NCBI RefSeq assembly: GCF_022458985.1
Contig: NC_061774.1
Span: 16,454,197 to 16,518,196 of the forward strand
Length of the DNA: 64,000 nucleotides
Direction of reading: 5' to 3'
Source of the DNA: Mugil cephalus
Taxonomy: Eukaryota; Chordata; Actinopteri; Mugiliformes; Mugilidae
Shown here piece after piece: positions 24,011 through 37,348 of this stretch (positions are counted from its first letter, which is position 1; every line of letters starts with the position of its first letter). The position numbers were made by a program, and so were the translations under genes. The notes below the pieces were generated by a model. The model saw only the letters and a program-made list of their open reading frames with translations, was not told where the DNA came from and did not search any database.

Positions 24011-27000
24011 ATGCCTTTCGATGTTAGGAGGTGAGTACGGGGCTTCCGTTCGTTTGGGCTCAGCTGTTAACGGGACGGTGGCGGTGTTTTTTTACGCTCT
24101 CTGGATGAATTAACGACCGGCACAGCATCGCCTACCAATGAGTCAGACAAAGTTGTAACAGTGTTGTTTCTCATTTGCCATGAATGGGCTTCATTGTGGC
24201 AGGGACCGTGAAGCTTTTTTTGCGTGTGTAAATGTGTGGAGAGTGATGCTCAGGTGTGAGTGGATTTTTTGTCTGAGTGAGGCGGCCCGCCTGCGCATGC
24301 GCAGATTTCCTCGTGCAGCCCAATGTTTGCAACAAAGTGGTTGCACTAACCTTAGGGTGCAGTGTCCCTGACAGAAAACACACTTGGTGTCAAAGCTCAG
24401 TATTATTCTAAGCAAAGGTAATGACCTGGTTTGGGCTTATTTACAATTGAATGGTTAAAATGCACCCATTAGCCACCAATAAACAGTCAGAAACAATGGA
24501 AGTCAAGAAGTACACCCGTTGAGATTGCAGGGCCATTCAGTTAATCTGCTGATACTTGGTCAACAGGAACTGAAATGATAGTCACACCTACTCCTTAGGA
24601 CCTGTCAATAGAGCACACCTTGATCAAACCAAAAGGCAGGATGTTTGCACTCTGTTGCCGTTTGCACCGGGGTCACTTCACTCTGTTGGCCAGATACTGA
24701 GTGGAATTCTCTCAAAATAGTACACCACCGCTTGATTAGCCACGCAGATTTTAGTGCAACGTCACCTTAAAAAATCACTAGGGCTAAACGTGAGGATAAA
24801 TTTGTAATGTGTGATTTTTTTTTTAGGTCATACAGAAACCAAATCTAATCATAATTTTTGACATATTAAATCAAAAAATATGATTAGATTTGGCTTCTGT
24901 ATATTACATGTATGTAATATGTCAAAAAATATGATTGATTGTCTCAAGGGCATTTGCCGTTTTTCTGAGAGAACTATTGATTCAACGTTGTTTTCATTGT
25001 GCTTTGTAGGTCTGTTGAATTGTATTGTGTTGTACCGACACATGTTTGCATTGTTTTGACAGGCCCACGTGGCCGCATTAAACAACAGAAACACCTTTGT
25101 GATTAATTCAGTCCAGTTTAAAGGCTCCACAAACTACGTTCTCCAAAATTATCGTAGTGTTGAATTACTGCCTTTTGGACACGGTTTTAATGTAAATGAA
25201 GTGGTCAAGTGAGTGTGGATCTGGAGTGTGATTAGTAATCAGTCAGTTAGTCAGCTCTGTGGGTGAAGCTGAACGGATCTGGTCAGTTTTAACCCTTTTT
25301 TTTTTTTTTCTGACATTTTATTCAATTTCACACACAACTCGGTCTCATCACAGTTGCTCATGTCTCTCCTGGAAAACGCAGCTGTGTGCTAACGACAGAA
25401 AGAATTTACTACACAGGATGTCGTAACGTTATTAATGGTACCTCTACAGTAGATGGGTGTGTGAGAGCAGGTCATGGGGTTATCTAGTGGTCATCTCGGA
25501 GCCCTGAGCGCGCATGAAAAAGATGGAAGTAGCTTGATTGGCCAACTAACAAGTAGTTTCATCGCGTCGACTGCTCAGAAATAGTGAAGTGTTAGTCACT
25601 AGTGCAAGAGAGTGTGTAACGGCTTGAGTTACCGTTGATTGCGCCATACACAAGGGTAAAATGTATTCCCGGAAAGTGCTGTTGTGTGTTTTTTATTTTT
25701 ACATCACCAGAAGTAAATGAAAGCATACAGCTGGTGTTCTTTTTCTGTTTTTCTTACGATGAAGGAATTCCCTGAAAAGCCAACAATGCTTTAATATGAG
25801 TAGTGGTCTACTTGTAACCACCTCAGTACAAACAGACTGGCTCAACACAGCCAGCAAATTGTAGATTAGCATCTGTCTTGAGAAATCTGGTGTTTTTTTC
25901 TTTTATTTATTCTTCTGTACAGCACTTTGGTACCCTGTAGTTGATTTAAAATGCTCTATAAATAAAACTGGATTGGTTTGGATTGGATTGCATTGGATTT
26001 GGTCGCAACTGACTATCTTAACGTGAGCACACTCAGGACACAACGAGGACACATTTGTGATCCGATAACTCAGGCCCCATTTGGTCTGGCCAATTGTGAC
26101 CACATTCTTTCACCAGTGTGAACACATAAAGGACCTCTTAATCAGCTGGACTCGTCATTCATTTGGGTAAAAATCATAATTTATTTTTTCGCTGAATGTG
26201 AGACATTACAGCTTGTTCCAAAATGCGTGTCATGTCCCCAAGTCTCTACGATCCGCACTCAACAAACAGCGCTGTTTGTTGCATTTGAAGATGTGTTTAA
26301 AATGTGTGTTTTCAACAGATTTTATTATCGTGGCTCTTCTTCTTCTGTTATATTTGTGGAAAGTTTGATGCCCCACAGTGGGCAGAACCATGTTGTGCTC
26401 GTAATAAAACACTGTTATTTACAGTAGTGTCAGTGTAAACGGTTAAATTGGAATTTCTAATCGGACAGATTTTAGTCAGGTTGAGCAGACATTCAAGATG
26501 TAACCACATACACTGAGTTGGTTTCAACATTTTGCTCAAACAGTAGCGCATTTGTCTGGTACTATTTTCAGCTGTCGGTTAATACACACGAGGGATTTAA
26601 GTATGGTCTCCTTGTTTGTGGGATCGATTCATTGCTGGATTTGGGCATGGACAAAACGTATAGACTTTGAGTTTTTCTTGTGAATGGTTTCGACGGTGCC
26701 ATAGCAGAAAGATCATCTTCTAACAATGAGGATAACCTCATTCAGGATGACTCAATGGAGCCTCTAACGAAAGAATGAGTGCATAACTGAAAGGCTTTTA
26801 TCTTGTGCATTCATTGACATTTCAATTGTGTCATTTATTGACACAAGGAGGGCTGGTTTGGGCTAACTTGATGATGTACTTCGAGTGATGATTAGATCAT
26901 GGCGACTTCAGAGCTTGAAGAAGAATATTCAGCGTTATGTCAGCAGATGTAATAATATCTTATAATCTTGACAACCCACGTAAAGAAAGATGCAGGCCAC

Positions 27001-29889
27001 GGCCGTTTACAAAGTAGGTTTAGTCACAGAATGGGTGAGCCACTGACTCATTGTGACCCATTTGCGTGATTTGGATTTATTTAGCAAGAACCCTCCTCGA
27101 AAAGTGGCCCTGTCCTCCCCTTCCACGATGTCAACAATAGGATGCTGGTACACCATGTCCTCACTGATCACAAAAACACAGGGCCCTGCTGCAGAAGACG
27201 GTGCAGCAAGATGTGACGGAGGTAGATGTGCTGACTGTAATTCAGGAAATTACAAACGTCAACAACAGGCCGAAGGGTGAACTCTCAAGAGTCAGCGTTA
27301 ATATTCATGAACACAGAGTGTTCTGAGCGGAGGAAATGAGGAGGCACTGAGTTCTCACCCTGACTAAAAATAGACGCATCAAATCTAGTGTACGTTAAAG
27401 TGTCCGAATGCAACATATATCTCTTGGCTGATCTCGATTCTCACATCAACATAAGTATGTCCTTCAATTATTCTTCATAACAGGTTTTAAATACTGTCGT
27501 ACTCTAATGGTTAAAATGCCGCACGAAGAATGTTTTATTGTACTAGATGGTTTGAGTGGTTTACTCATGTAAATGTACAGAAAAATAGAAACATGAAAAT
27601 AGATGAAAGCATGTTTTAAAATATTACGGATATCCACAATATATATATATAAATATATATATTTCCACAATATATATGTTTTTTACCTGAATAAATGCAG
27701 TTGCGTATAATAGGAGAAGCTATAACTTACATCCTTCCAGCTCTCCTCTGTGTTTGACCTTTAAAAATAAAGGTTTACGCATCCGATGTCACGTGTGTCT
27801 GTGATATTTTGGACGAATAATTATTTTATGGTTTTATTTCAGTGTTTGCACGTTGTATAGCAGGTCTTTTAACTTTAACACACGGTTGGTGGGATAGAGG
27901 TGGAAGGATGAGACAGTCATATGCTTTTTATTGCAATCAATCATGTTGTTTCCGTCATATCAAAGTAGAATGATGTGTGTGTGTGTGGGCTGGAGTACGT
28001 GTATCCACGTGATTTATGGACTTCCGCCAATACTGGAGGAAATAAAAATTTATTATCGTATCATATGAAGGTGTCCACATCTCTGACCGTTTAGTTCGAG
28101 CGTCACTTAGACCCGCTGATATCCAGACTGTCCATCCGTCTGAGTTTATTTACAGCTCACATGGAGCGTTGGATTCCACCTCACGTCTGGAGCGACCGGT
28201 GGAGGGAGATTTAGTTTCTTTGCTCACATTTCAGTTCGTCAATGGGAAACTGAGGCTCCCTATAAATATGCACACATACGGCTGATGATGACATGCAACT
28301 TAAAATACAAGTTGTATATATGGACATCAGATAACAATGATAATCCATTGGACAAATTGAGTAAAAAAAAAAAAAAACATATTAATCCAAATGATCCATT
28401 TTCAATTTATTGCACTTGTAAAGAAAAAGTGGTGGAAGTCGTTCACAATCGGCCCAAAACATGACCATTTCTGTTTCTTTTAAAATCAATATTAATTATT
28501 AATTGATTATTAATCGCAATATATTGCTCTATCTAAGTTTTGTCTTTGTATATATATAAATGTGTGTGTGTGTGTATGTGTATGTATATTCATACCTGAA
28601 TTATATAATAATGTGAATGTAATGCTTATATTCAGCAATTGCAAATAAATTAAATCTAGTAAAGGCAGAGCCTGAGGTTTATAAATAGTTCTACCTAGAA
28701 ATAACCTAATATAATTCATGTGCTTTCCACTGGATAAAAGTATAAAACATCACCCCAACGTGCCAACTAAACTTTTCCTTCTTTTTAAGTTCCTTTAACA
28801 ACTCACAGGGGTAATCTAAAAGTAAAATGATGTAATACTTGAACTGAAATCAAACATGTGGCAGTCGATGAAACTTTTCACATGACACCGTTGCACCTGT
28901 CTGGCGGCCTCAGGAGAGGACAGGAGGACATTAAGGCCTAACATTCAGGAAGTGCATTAGGCCAGTATTTATTCTGACCCTGATACATAACGACCACTCC
29001 CTGAGCTCCCTGCCCAGCCTCCCTCTCTGTGCTGCCCTATATTTCCTGTCCGGCCTGCTATTAGCAGTGATCTAATACTGGAGAGAGAGAGAGACCAGTT
29101 GCAGTACTTTGAAGATAAAAAAAAAAACAAAGGACAGAGAGCAGGAACTGTGGCAAAACCAGAAGCAGCTAGGTCGAGACTTGGACAGGAAGCCCTCCCT
29201 CCTGCTTCCTCCTCCACCCTACATTGCATCAGCTGTGATTTTTTTTTATTATTATTTTTCTCATATTATATTTTTTTTTTCCCCTTGGCAGCTCTTGGTG
29301 GAAGAAATGCGAACAGATGAGGGTGTTTTGGTTGGAGATGGGAAAGGAGGCGAGAGAAAGTGCTAGAGGGAAGATGAGAGCGGGCGGGGTTTGCGCAGCC
29401 GGAGCGATGGAGTTCGGGGTCGAAAAAGTTTCACTGCCCAAAAAGGACATGCGCTAGAACTCCCAAACTTAAATAGTTCTTGCGTTGAGTAGCAGATTTT
29501 CTTCCCTGTCTCAGCTCCCCAAAATAGGCAACAAAAGCATTTCACAAGAGGAGAGTTGATAGTGTCAGGTGGTAACGATCTTCCTCCGCTTCTGAATCAC
29601 AGGTTTACACAAAGTGTGTTTTTTTCAAAGCGTCTGAATGGATCTTAAAGTGAAGATTTAGATGAGAATAAATCTACCGACTGACTAAATCCCTCACTGC
29701 TGTTGCTGCTGACCGTAACAACTGCGATGCAACGGCATTTCTCCATATAGTTGAAAGCTGCTGCTCTCTTTCCATTGGTCATCGTGTGTGTTTATGTTGG
29801 CTTTGTGTATACGTGGGGTGTCAGAGACCTTTGTTGGGGTCAGGTCGTAATTACAAAGCACACATTGAGAGGAAGAGGCGTGACCCTGT

Positions 29890-29920
<31 letters not shown>

Positions 29921-32900
29921 TTTGTATGTGTTGCGGCTGGCCGTCTGGATCTGTTGATGGCAGCGGTCCAGAGCTAACATTCTTCCTCTCTGCTGTAATA
30001 TCGCACAGCCTGATGGGTACAGAATGTGCTGCTTTTCTCAGCACGTAGTTTTAACATTTGCTGTTTTTTTTTCTCTCTCCCTCTCTCTCCCCTTTCCCCT
30101 TTTTTTGTGCTTTTTTTTTTAATTTTCCCTTTCTTTCCGTTTCTCCTCAGATTTGATATCTACAGGAAAGTGCCAAAAGACCTCACCCAGCCAACTTACA
30201 CAGGAGCTTTCAGTGAGTAGTCCCTCGCGCTCAGGCCCAAATAACGGCCGCGTGTTTTGGTTTAAGCACGTTTGGAGTTCTTCACATCATGTAGCTGGAA
30301 TCCTTGAATGTAGATTTTTCTAATCATGCACTGAAAAAATGCAAAATGGAGTTTTGTAAAAAAAAATAAATAAATAAAAAAAAAAAGCTAAAGTACAAGC
30401 ACACATTTTCACCCAGCTGGTAAGATCAAAATTACTCCCATGAAATCTGAAACCGGCGAGATGTTGGCAGTACTTTCAAAACAGGAAACGGCAAGTCTGG
30501 CTTTGTCCACTGGTAACAAAAGTACCTGTATTACTCAATAATTCAAAACAAAGGAGAAGGTGGACGGCCGGCACGTAGTTGTACTGTTGTGTTTGCTTTT
30601 AAAGCTTTCTTGATCTTGAACACAATGAACAAAATGAATTTATGAGCAGCACCTGATATTGTTAGGACTTCCTTTGTGCTAAGCTAGCGATATATTTTTT
30701 TATATTTATGCGCCTCTAATTAACACATTGGGGGTATTGTTATCTTACCTTGTGCTTATCCGACGTTGATAATGAATGACTTCCCAAAATAGGAAAAAAC
30801 TACGATGACTCGCCAAGTTGTTGACATCATATTCACAGAAATGTCTCATGTCACAAGCTAAAGGCCTGTTCAGACCTCGCATTAAGATTAAGATCTGATC
30901 CGGGCGATCTGATCACAGAAAAGGCAGGTGTGAACCCCTCGCCCCCAGCTCATTGCAATCTCATTTAAGAGATACGATCTCTGGCCACATTCGAGTTTTC
31001 TGCAGGTCTAACTAACGTCAGGGCTGGGATCAATAAATAATAACTTGTGAAGCCCAAGTCACGACGCGCGCGCATAAAACTTGGTTCTGGAGCAGCTGTA
31101 GCGATCCATTAGAGACTGCAGCTGTTAGAATATTCTACTGCGCCCCAGATGATGCCGGGGGTTTATTTGCAAACAGAGCACGGAACTGAGATCGGATCCG
31201 GAGACTCGTGTTCAATGCCAGGTCTGAACGTTCGTGCCTAAAGCCGGTCACTTGTGATCGGATAGCCAAAGATTGGATCTCAATGCAAGGTCTGAACAAG
31301 CCCCAGAGAATGTTTTTACGATTAACATGCATCCATTTGAAATGAGTCATGTGTCACGAGTGCCACGACCTGTTTTGTTTGGTCTTTATCATCATGCAAA
31401 TGTTAGTAACGGCCTGAAACATGTCGGAAAAAACGACTGCCCGGGGACATGAGACCATCCCAGCGGCTCAGTGAATGTATTCTTAATCATTTCTCGACTG
31501 TTTGACTTCGGCTGATTCATCCATCGCTGTTTAGATGTGTAAGACGCTAATCTGCCCTTCAAGGAGTGAAATAACAGTGGACACCAAAAAGCAGCTGCCA
31601 TCCATGTGATAACCTTTTCGATAACCTGAAGTGATAGGCCTGTTCTGTGTCAGATGTTCTCATCTGGCTTACTTGGAAACTGTGTCGTCATTGAACGGTA
31701 ATATCTTTGCGATGCTAGCAGGGCTTCTGAGGTCGTATTTAGCATACCTTTGGAGTTTGACACACATTTTTCATGAGAAAGGGAAGGAGGTGAAGATGTG
31801 TTGGGGAAAAAAAAAAAACAGTTTAGCAGGAAGAGGAGTTGACAGCTGTAACTCAAGTATCTGCGTGTCCTAGCGCGGAGTTCAGCGCTTAGCGGGGCCT
31901 GTTTTAGCACAACTGCTACGGTAAGAATGTTAATGATCGCGTTCTTTCGTTTCGCCACAGGCTCCTGAGAAGTCATCAGTGGAAATGTGAATGTGTTTTT
32001 CTTTCCTGTCACGTGGAATGTTTTTCTGCTTGTCATCAATCAGTCATTGTGTAATCAGAGGCTGGATTGATTATTCACTGCGCTACGTAAGGCTCAAGAC
32101 ACGATGACACATTTTTGGCTCCTCTGTCATTTTTCTGGTTTTGATTATTCATTGGTCAGCTGATGAGAACGTAGCGCAGAGCAAGCCAAACAAAACCTAT
32201 GACAGGGTGGATAAATAGAGGGCTGTCGTTGGAAAGCAAACAGTCAAACAAAAAAAAAAAAAAAAACAGGCTGTAAAAGCTTACTAGATGACAGGGAAGA
32301 CAATGAATTTACTAAACATGCTGCCTATACGCCGGAGTTTCCACCCAGTAGGAAATGGATGGAAGTCCTTCCTCTCCACAGTCGACTCCCTTCCTGTCTC
32401 TGTCCGCTGTCTAGGAGTCAGGGCACTGGGTTGATTCGGACATTAGGTAAATGTTATTGCTTCACCCGCAGCAGGTCCCGCTCGTATTCTGGCTTGTGTG
32501 GTTCAGAGGCAACCAGAAACAGGCTCCCCCCTTTTTCACAAAAGGCCAAATATTTGACCCCGTCTGTTTTTGTTGCTCTTTCTTTAGGGGCACATTCCTT
32601 TGCGTCTTTTTTTTTTTAACAGTATTTACTTCAGACAATACCTCTGTTTTTGCCACAGTGGTTCCCAGCAGCCTCTCTTGGTTCAAATCTAATGTACTGT
32701 ATCGGCCTGTATATGTGCGATGACTAACATCCGTGTGTCCTGCGTGCGCAGATAGAAGATTGTCATTCGTCTGTGGGGAGAATAGACTTTAGGCCCGAGA
32801 CATAAACAGTACAAAAATAAGTGGGACGTCTGATTAGGGAAGTGTAAGGCTGGATTCTCATGTCGCCGGCTGATTCATGGTGTTATTGTACCCGATTATT

Positions 32901-35900
32901 TGTGTCAAGGCTCTGAGAATGTATGACCTCTGCGGATGGGCTTAAGTTTAAATAAAAAGCACTCAGGTTGGGGCTTTGCAAATCTCTCGACTTGTCAGGG
33001 TTTCCATTGCGAAGCTGTTGACGTTAAAACAGTGGTAGACCATCACTCTAATCGCTAGTACGCCACTTCCAGTATTTCATCCTTTGAGGCCGGGGTAGAG
33101 TTACTGTACGAGTCTTTTGATGAACCTGAATGGTAACACATGTGTCATAGCGACACTCCCCATTGTCTGTTGGTTAAACATTACCTTATGTAAATCCTCC
33201 GCCAGCCGCAGGTTGGGTGCAACGCCCTGCCAGCCACAAGGTCATGAGAGTGTGTGAGACTAGGAGACAGTTGCCACGTAAACACGCCTCACCTGCTGAG
33301 TGTGAGCTTTCCGACCAGGCTCTCGCCATACCGGATAGACCGCAGTTGCGCAGACCCAGATCAGTTTCCTCCATATTTATCTTTGTAAACGCGTGTTTTA
33401 TTTGACCCTTCGGCTGATTAGTTTGACACATGAAATGAAACAGACAGCCGGGCTCCCTCTCCTTTTAAGCTCACACTTTATGTTGTAGGGAAAAAAAAAA
33501 AAAAAGACACCAGGTTTTCCTAATTTGGTTTCTGCGCAGGTTCTTTTTTAGGAGGATGTCTGCGATTGTCGGTGTGTGTGTGTGAGCTTGTCCAGAAAGT
33601 CCTAAAATGACCTCTTTGTATTAAAGCAAAGCATGAGATCACCACAATATGCTGTAATGGCTGCCTGGTGCGCTGCCTTTTAATGTGTAATTTGTGTAGG
33701 TGGGTCTTAAAAAAAAAAAAAAAAAAACCTGCGTAATGGCAGACCTAACACCGCCAGTAAAACCGCTATTTAGAGAGGGGGGAAAGAAAAAAAAAAACAA
33801 AACATTTTTTATGGCTGCCGTGATTTCATTAATGTCGGTAGCTTAGGTCAGCCATTCCAAAAAGGCCGGATTAAGTTCGGCTCAGCGGGTTTGCATCACT
33901 CTGTGAGAAGCCGGTGAAACTTGAGATTGATGCGAGAGATGTGACATCAACAGTGAGGCTGCTCTTGCTAACGCTCTTCCTCTTTGCCCACAGTTTCCAT
34001 TCTCTGCTGCGTCTTCATAATCTTCCTGTTCCTGTCCGAGCTGACGGGATTCATAGCCACTGAAATGTAGGTACCTCGGCATGCGCCCGTCTCGCAACAT
34101 CCTGTAACGTAAGAGCGCTTGGCCGATGGGCCACACGGGAGCTTAATCATGAATGTCAATGCCCTCATTATGATGTGTTCTGCCCAGCTCGGTGTTGGAA
34201 CCAATGAGCGAAGTCAATTTTTTCACAGGAAATTGACTGTGCATGTGTCAGCCTCTTGGCAATGTGTAATAAAGGATGACTTGGGGAGGGTGTGACAGAA
34301 AGAGGAAATTACACTGACAGAGATACACTAATGCTCCTTCCTCGCACTTTGGCACAAGATGAGTCCCCGGCTGTAAAGTGGTGTGCGAAGGTCGTATTGT
34401 GGAAAGAGAATTTTTTTAATTTTTTTTTTTCAACCCATTAAAAGTTTAACCTAACCATTGTTTCTCTTTTCCGTCCATTACAGTGTCAATGAACTGTATG
34501 TGGACGACCCTGACAAAGACAGTGGTGGGAAGATAGATGTGAGTTTAAACATCAGTTTGCCAAACTTGCACTGTGATTGTGAGTATATACGTACTATATA
34601 TACATATCTACCACTCTCCTTTTTCTCTCCTTCACTTCCTGTTTGTGTGTTTTTCTCTCGCTCACGTCCTTCAGCGCGTCTGTTTTTATGGTTTGTTTTT
34701 CTCCTTTTTATCAGACACCATCGTCCACACCCACTCGCTTTAACACGGCGTATTGGCAAAAGATAAATGCGGACGCCAGATAAAGACTCTCACTACATAA
34801 TTGTTTGCTGGCTCAGTTGCGCTGCGGCATGCCCACGAGATAACACGAGACTCTGTTTAATCTCGTGCTGCCACACAACTGCGGCGCGGGCCCCGGCGTC
34901 GAGTTGCCAGCGCTGGCTCCTCTACTGTACCCTCCGATGCGTCGCGGAAGCGGGCAGGCCTCTTGAAGCGCAGCCAGGGGGCGGAGGGGGCCGTCAACGG
35001 TTATTTGCGCCTCATGACTCCCCTCAGAAACTATGCCGGGTGACAGATCTCGCCGAGAAAAACGCACACATTGGCGCAGAAATAAAAAAAAAAACTCGCA
35101 CATTCACTCAGGTCGAGCGATATCCAAAAATGGCAAAGCCAATGAGTGCCTGCGTGAAAAATGAAGTCCAGATTTTGTGCGATAGATAGGCCCTGGCATG
35201 CAGACGCGCAGCTGTCGGCCACGTGTTCAGACCAGCGCACTCATGGCATGCCTAAACACAGGCCGGTTCTAATTAAAGCTCTTGATGATTGTGTGCATGG
35301 TGGTTTTGTTTATTTGCAGAATGTAAACTTTTTCTTTTTTTTTTTTCTTTTTCCAAAATGCGGGGCCCTCTTAAATACCATCTCAAACACGTTGGTTGGT
35401 GTAACCGCACTGCAGCTGCATGTAATGAGCAGAGATGCCCCCCCCACCCCCTCCCGCTCCCCCCCCCCACGCGAGTTAATATTGTGCATCAGTCTGTTTT
35501 TCCAGGCCTCCAAACAGGTTGTCATCCCTTGCACATTTACTTGGATGGAGAAACCGTTCCATCACGGAAAACCTGGCATTTTCATCTAGTTCGACTATTT
35601 ATCTGCTCCGCTCTCCCAGAGTTAAACATTGTCTCCCTCCGCTGACCTTTACGGATTGCCTCGTCTTGATTTGTGACTTCACGGAAAAGCACAAGCGGCC
35701 TGTAATAACCTCATAATAACCCGCGCACCAGCCCACCCCACCTCAGCCGGGATCCACTTCGTATCGCCCGTCTCCCAACTCCCGAAATGTCTTAAAAAGG
35801 AGAAACGACCATCTCTCCCGCTCCCTTTCACGCAGGCACACTTGCCCTTATATTTGCGCACTGTATTTTGAGACTAAACTCGTCTTGAATGTCAAAGGTC

Positions 35901-37251
35901 AGACAGACGGCATGCGGAGGTTTTAGCACACGTCCAGCAGACGTCCCCCCTGTGTGTTGCGTTGCTGGCCAACATGCAGCTCAGGCAGGCTCTGAAAATA
36001 GGCCACTGCCAGTGTGCCAACACACGGCAGGCTGCATGGGAGGGTTACTGAAGTCTAGATGGAAAAACACAGACACAGAGACGGGGTGATGGGCATGATA
36101 AGTGGACTGTTTGGATTCGGTGTGTTTACTTTGTGGGTCACTCTCTGCAGTCATATTCTTTTCTCTACTTTTCTGTTTCTTCATTCATGAAATATGTATG
36201 TTTAGTTGTTGACAGTGAAAATGTATAAGTTAATGTGTAGAATGTTTCAGGCATTTATTTAGCGTGTAAGATGATGTCCTCAACATTTTAATGTTCTTGA
36301 ACTAAACAAAGATTGAAATTATCTCAATGTAACTAAATATTTGCTTCATGAATTTTATTGTAGTTATTGTAGTCAGCGTTTGTTTAAAATAACTGATAGG
36401 CTTTAGGTTGTAATACTATCTACTATTTTCTGTAAATTGGATAAAATAAGACATTTGAGGACATCTCTGGGAACTGATCATAGGTTTTAGACCAAATGAG
36501 TTTGTTTTTGTTGATTTGCTCTCGATTGCGTGATTGATTAACTCGGCACCAGTAAAAGTTTGGAGGCAACCGTATGGTACTTTGACACTTCCTTGTTATG
36601 TTTGCACTGTCTCCCATGTTTCTTGTTTTTTGTTTTTGTTTTTTTATGTCAGTGGTGGGTTTGGACATCCAAGATGAGATGGGCCGCCACGAGGTCGGTC
36701 ACATCGACAACTCGATGAAGGTTCCTCTCAACCAGGGGGACGGTTGTCGCTTCGAGGGAGTGTTCACCATCAATAAAGTAAGGCCTCAGGCCTGGCCCGC
36801 ACAAACTGAACGCATCATATGTTGCTGATTTCCTCCAGGAAATAGCAAAAGTAGTGGTGTTGTTCCCAGTATTTACGCTCAGATGAATAAGAGACGTGGT
36901 ATTTTTTGGGCCGTGCGCTCTAGTTCTAATATTATTATTATAATTATGACTATTTGTCTTTGACGTGAATCATAGCACCTAAATTGATTTATGTTAAATG
37001 GAGGAGCTCTGGCATCCACTTACAGTCTGCGCTGCGTGAATCCGTTTGTCCTATCTCCATCTTGTGCGTCAGTCTTTCCAGCACATTTAAAATGATTAAC
37101 CCAGTAGTTTAACACATTTGCTCGTACGTAAAGCCCGTCAAGGAACATTTATTTTCCAACCAAGTGCACGAGCTGCCGCCTTCAGACGCGGTCATTAGTT
37201 AACTAGATGCGTTACGGATGCCCGTGGCTTCACTGGCACAAACCTAACTAG

Positions 37252-37348
<97 letters not shown>

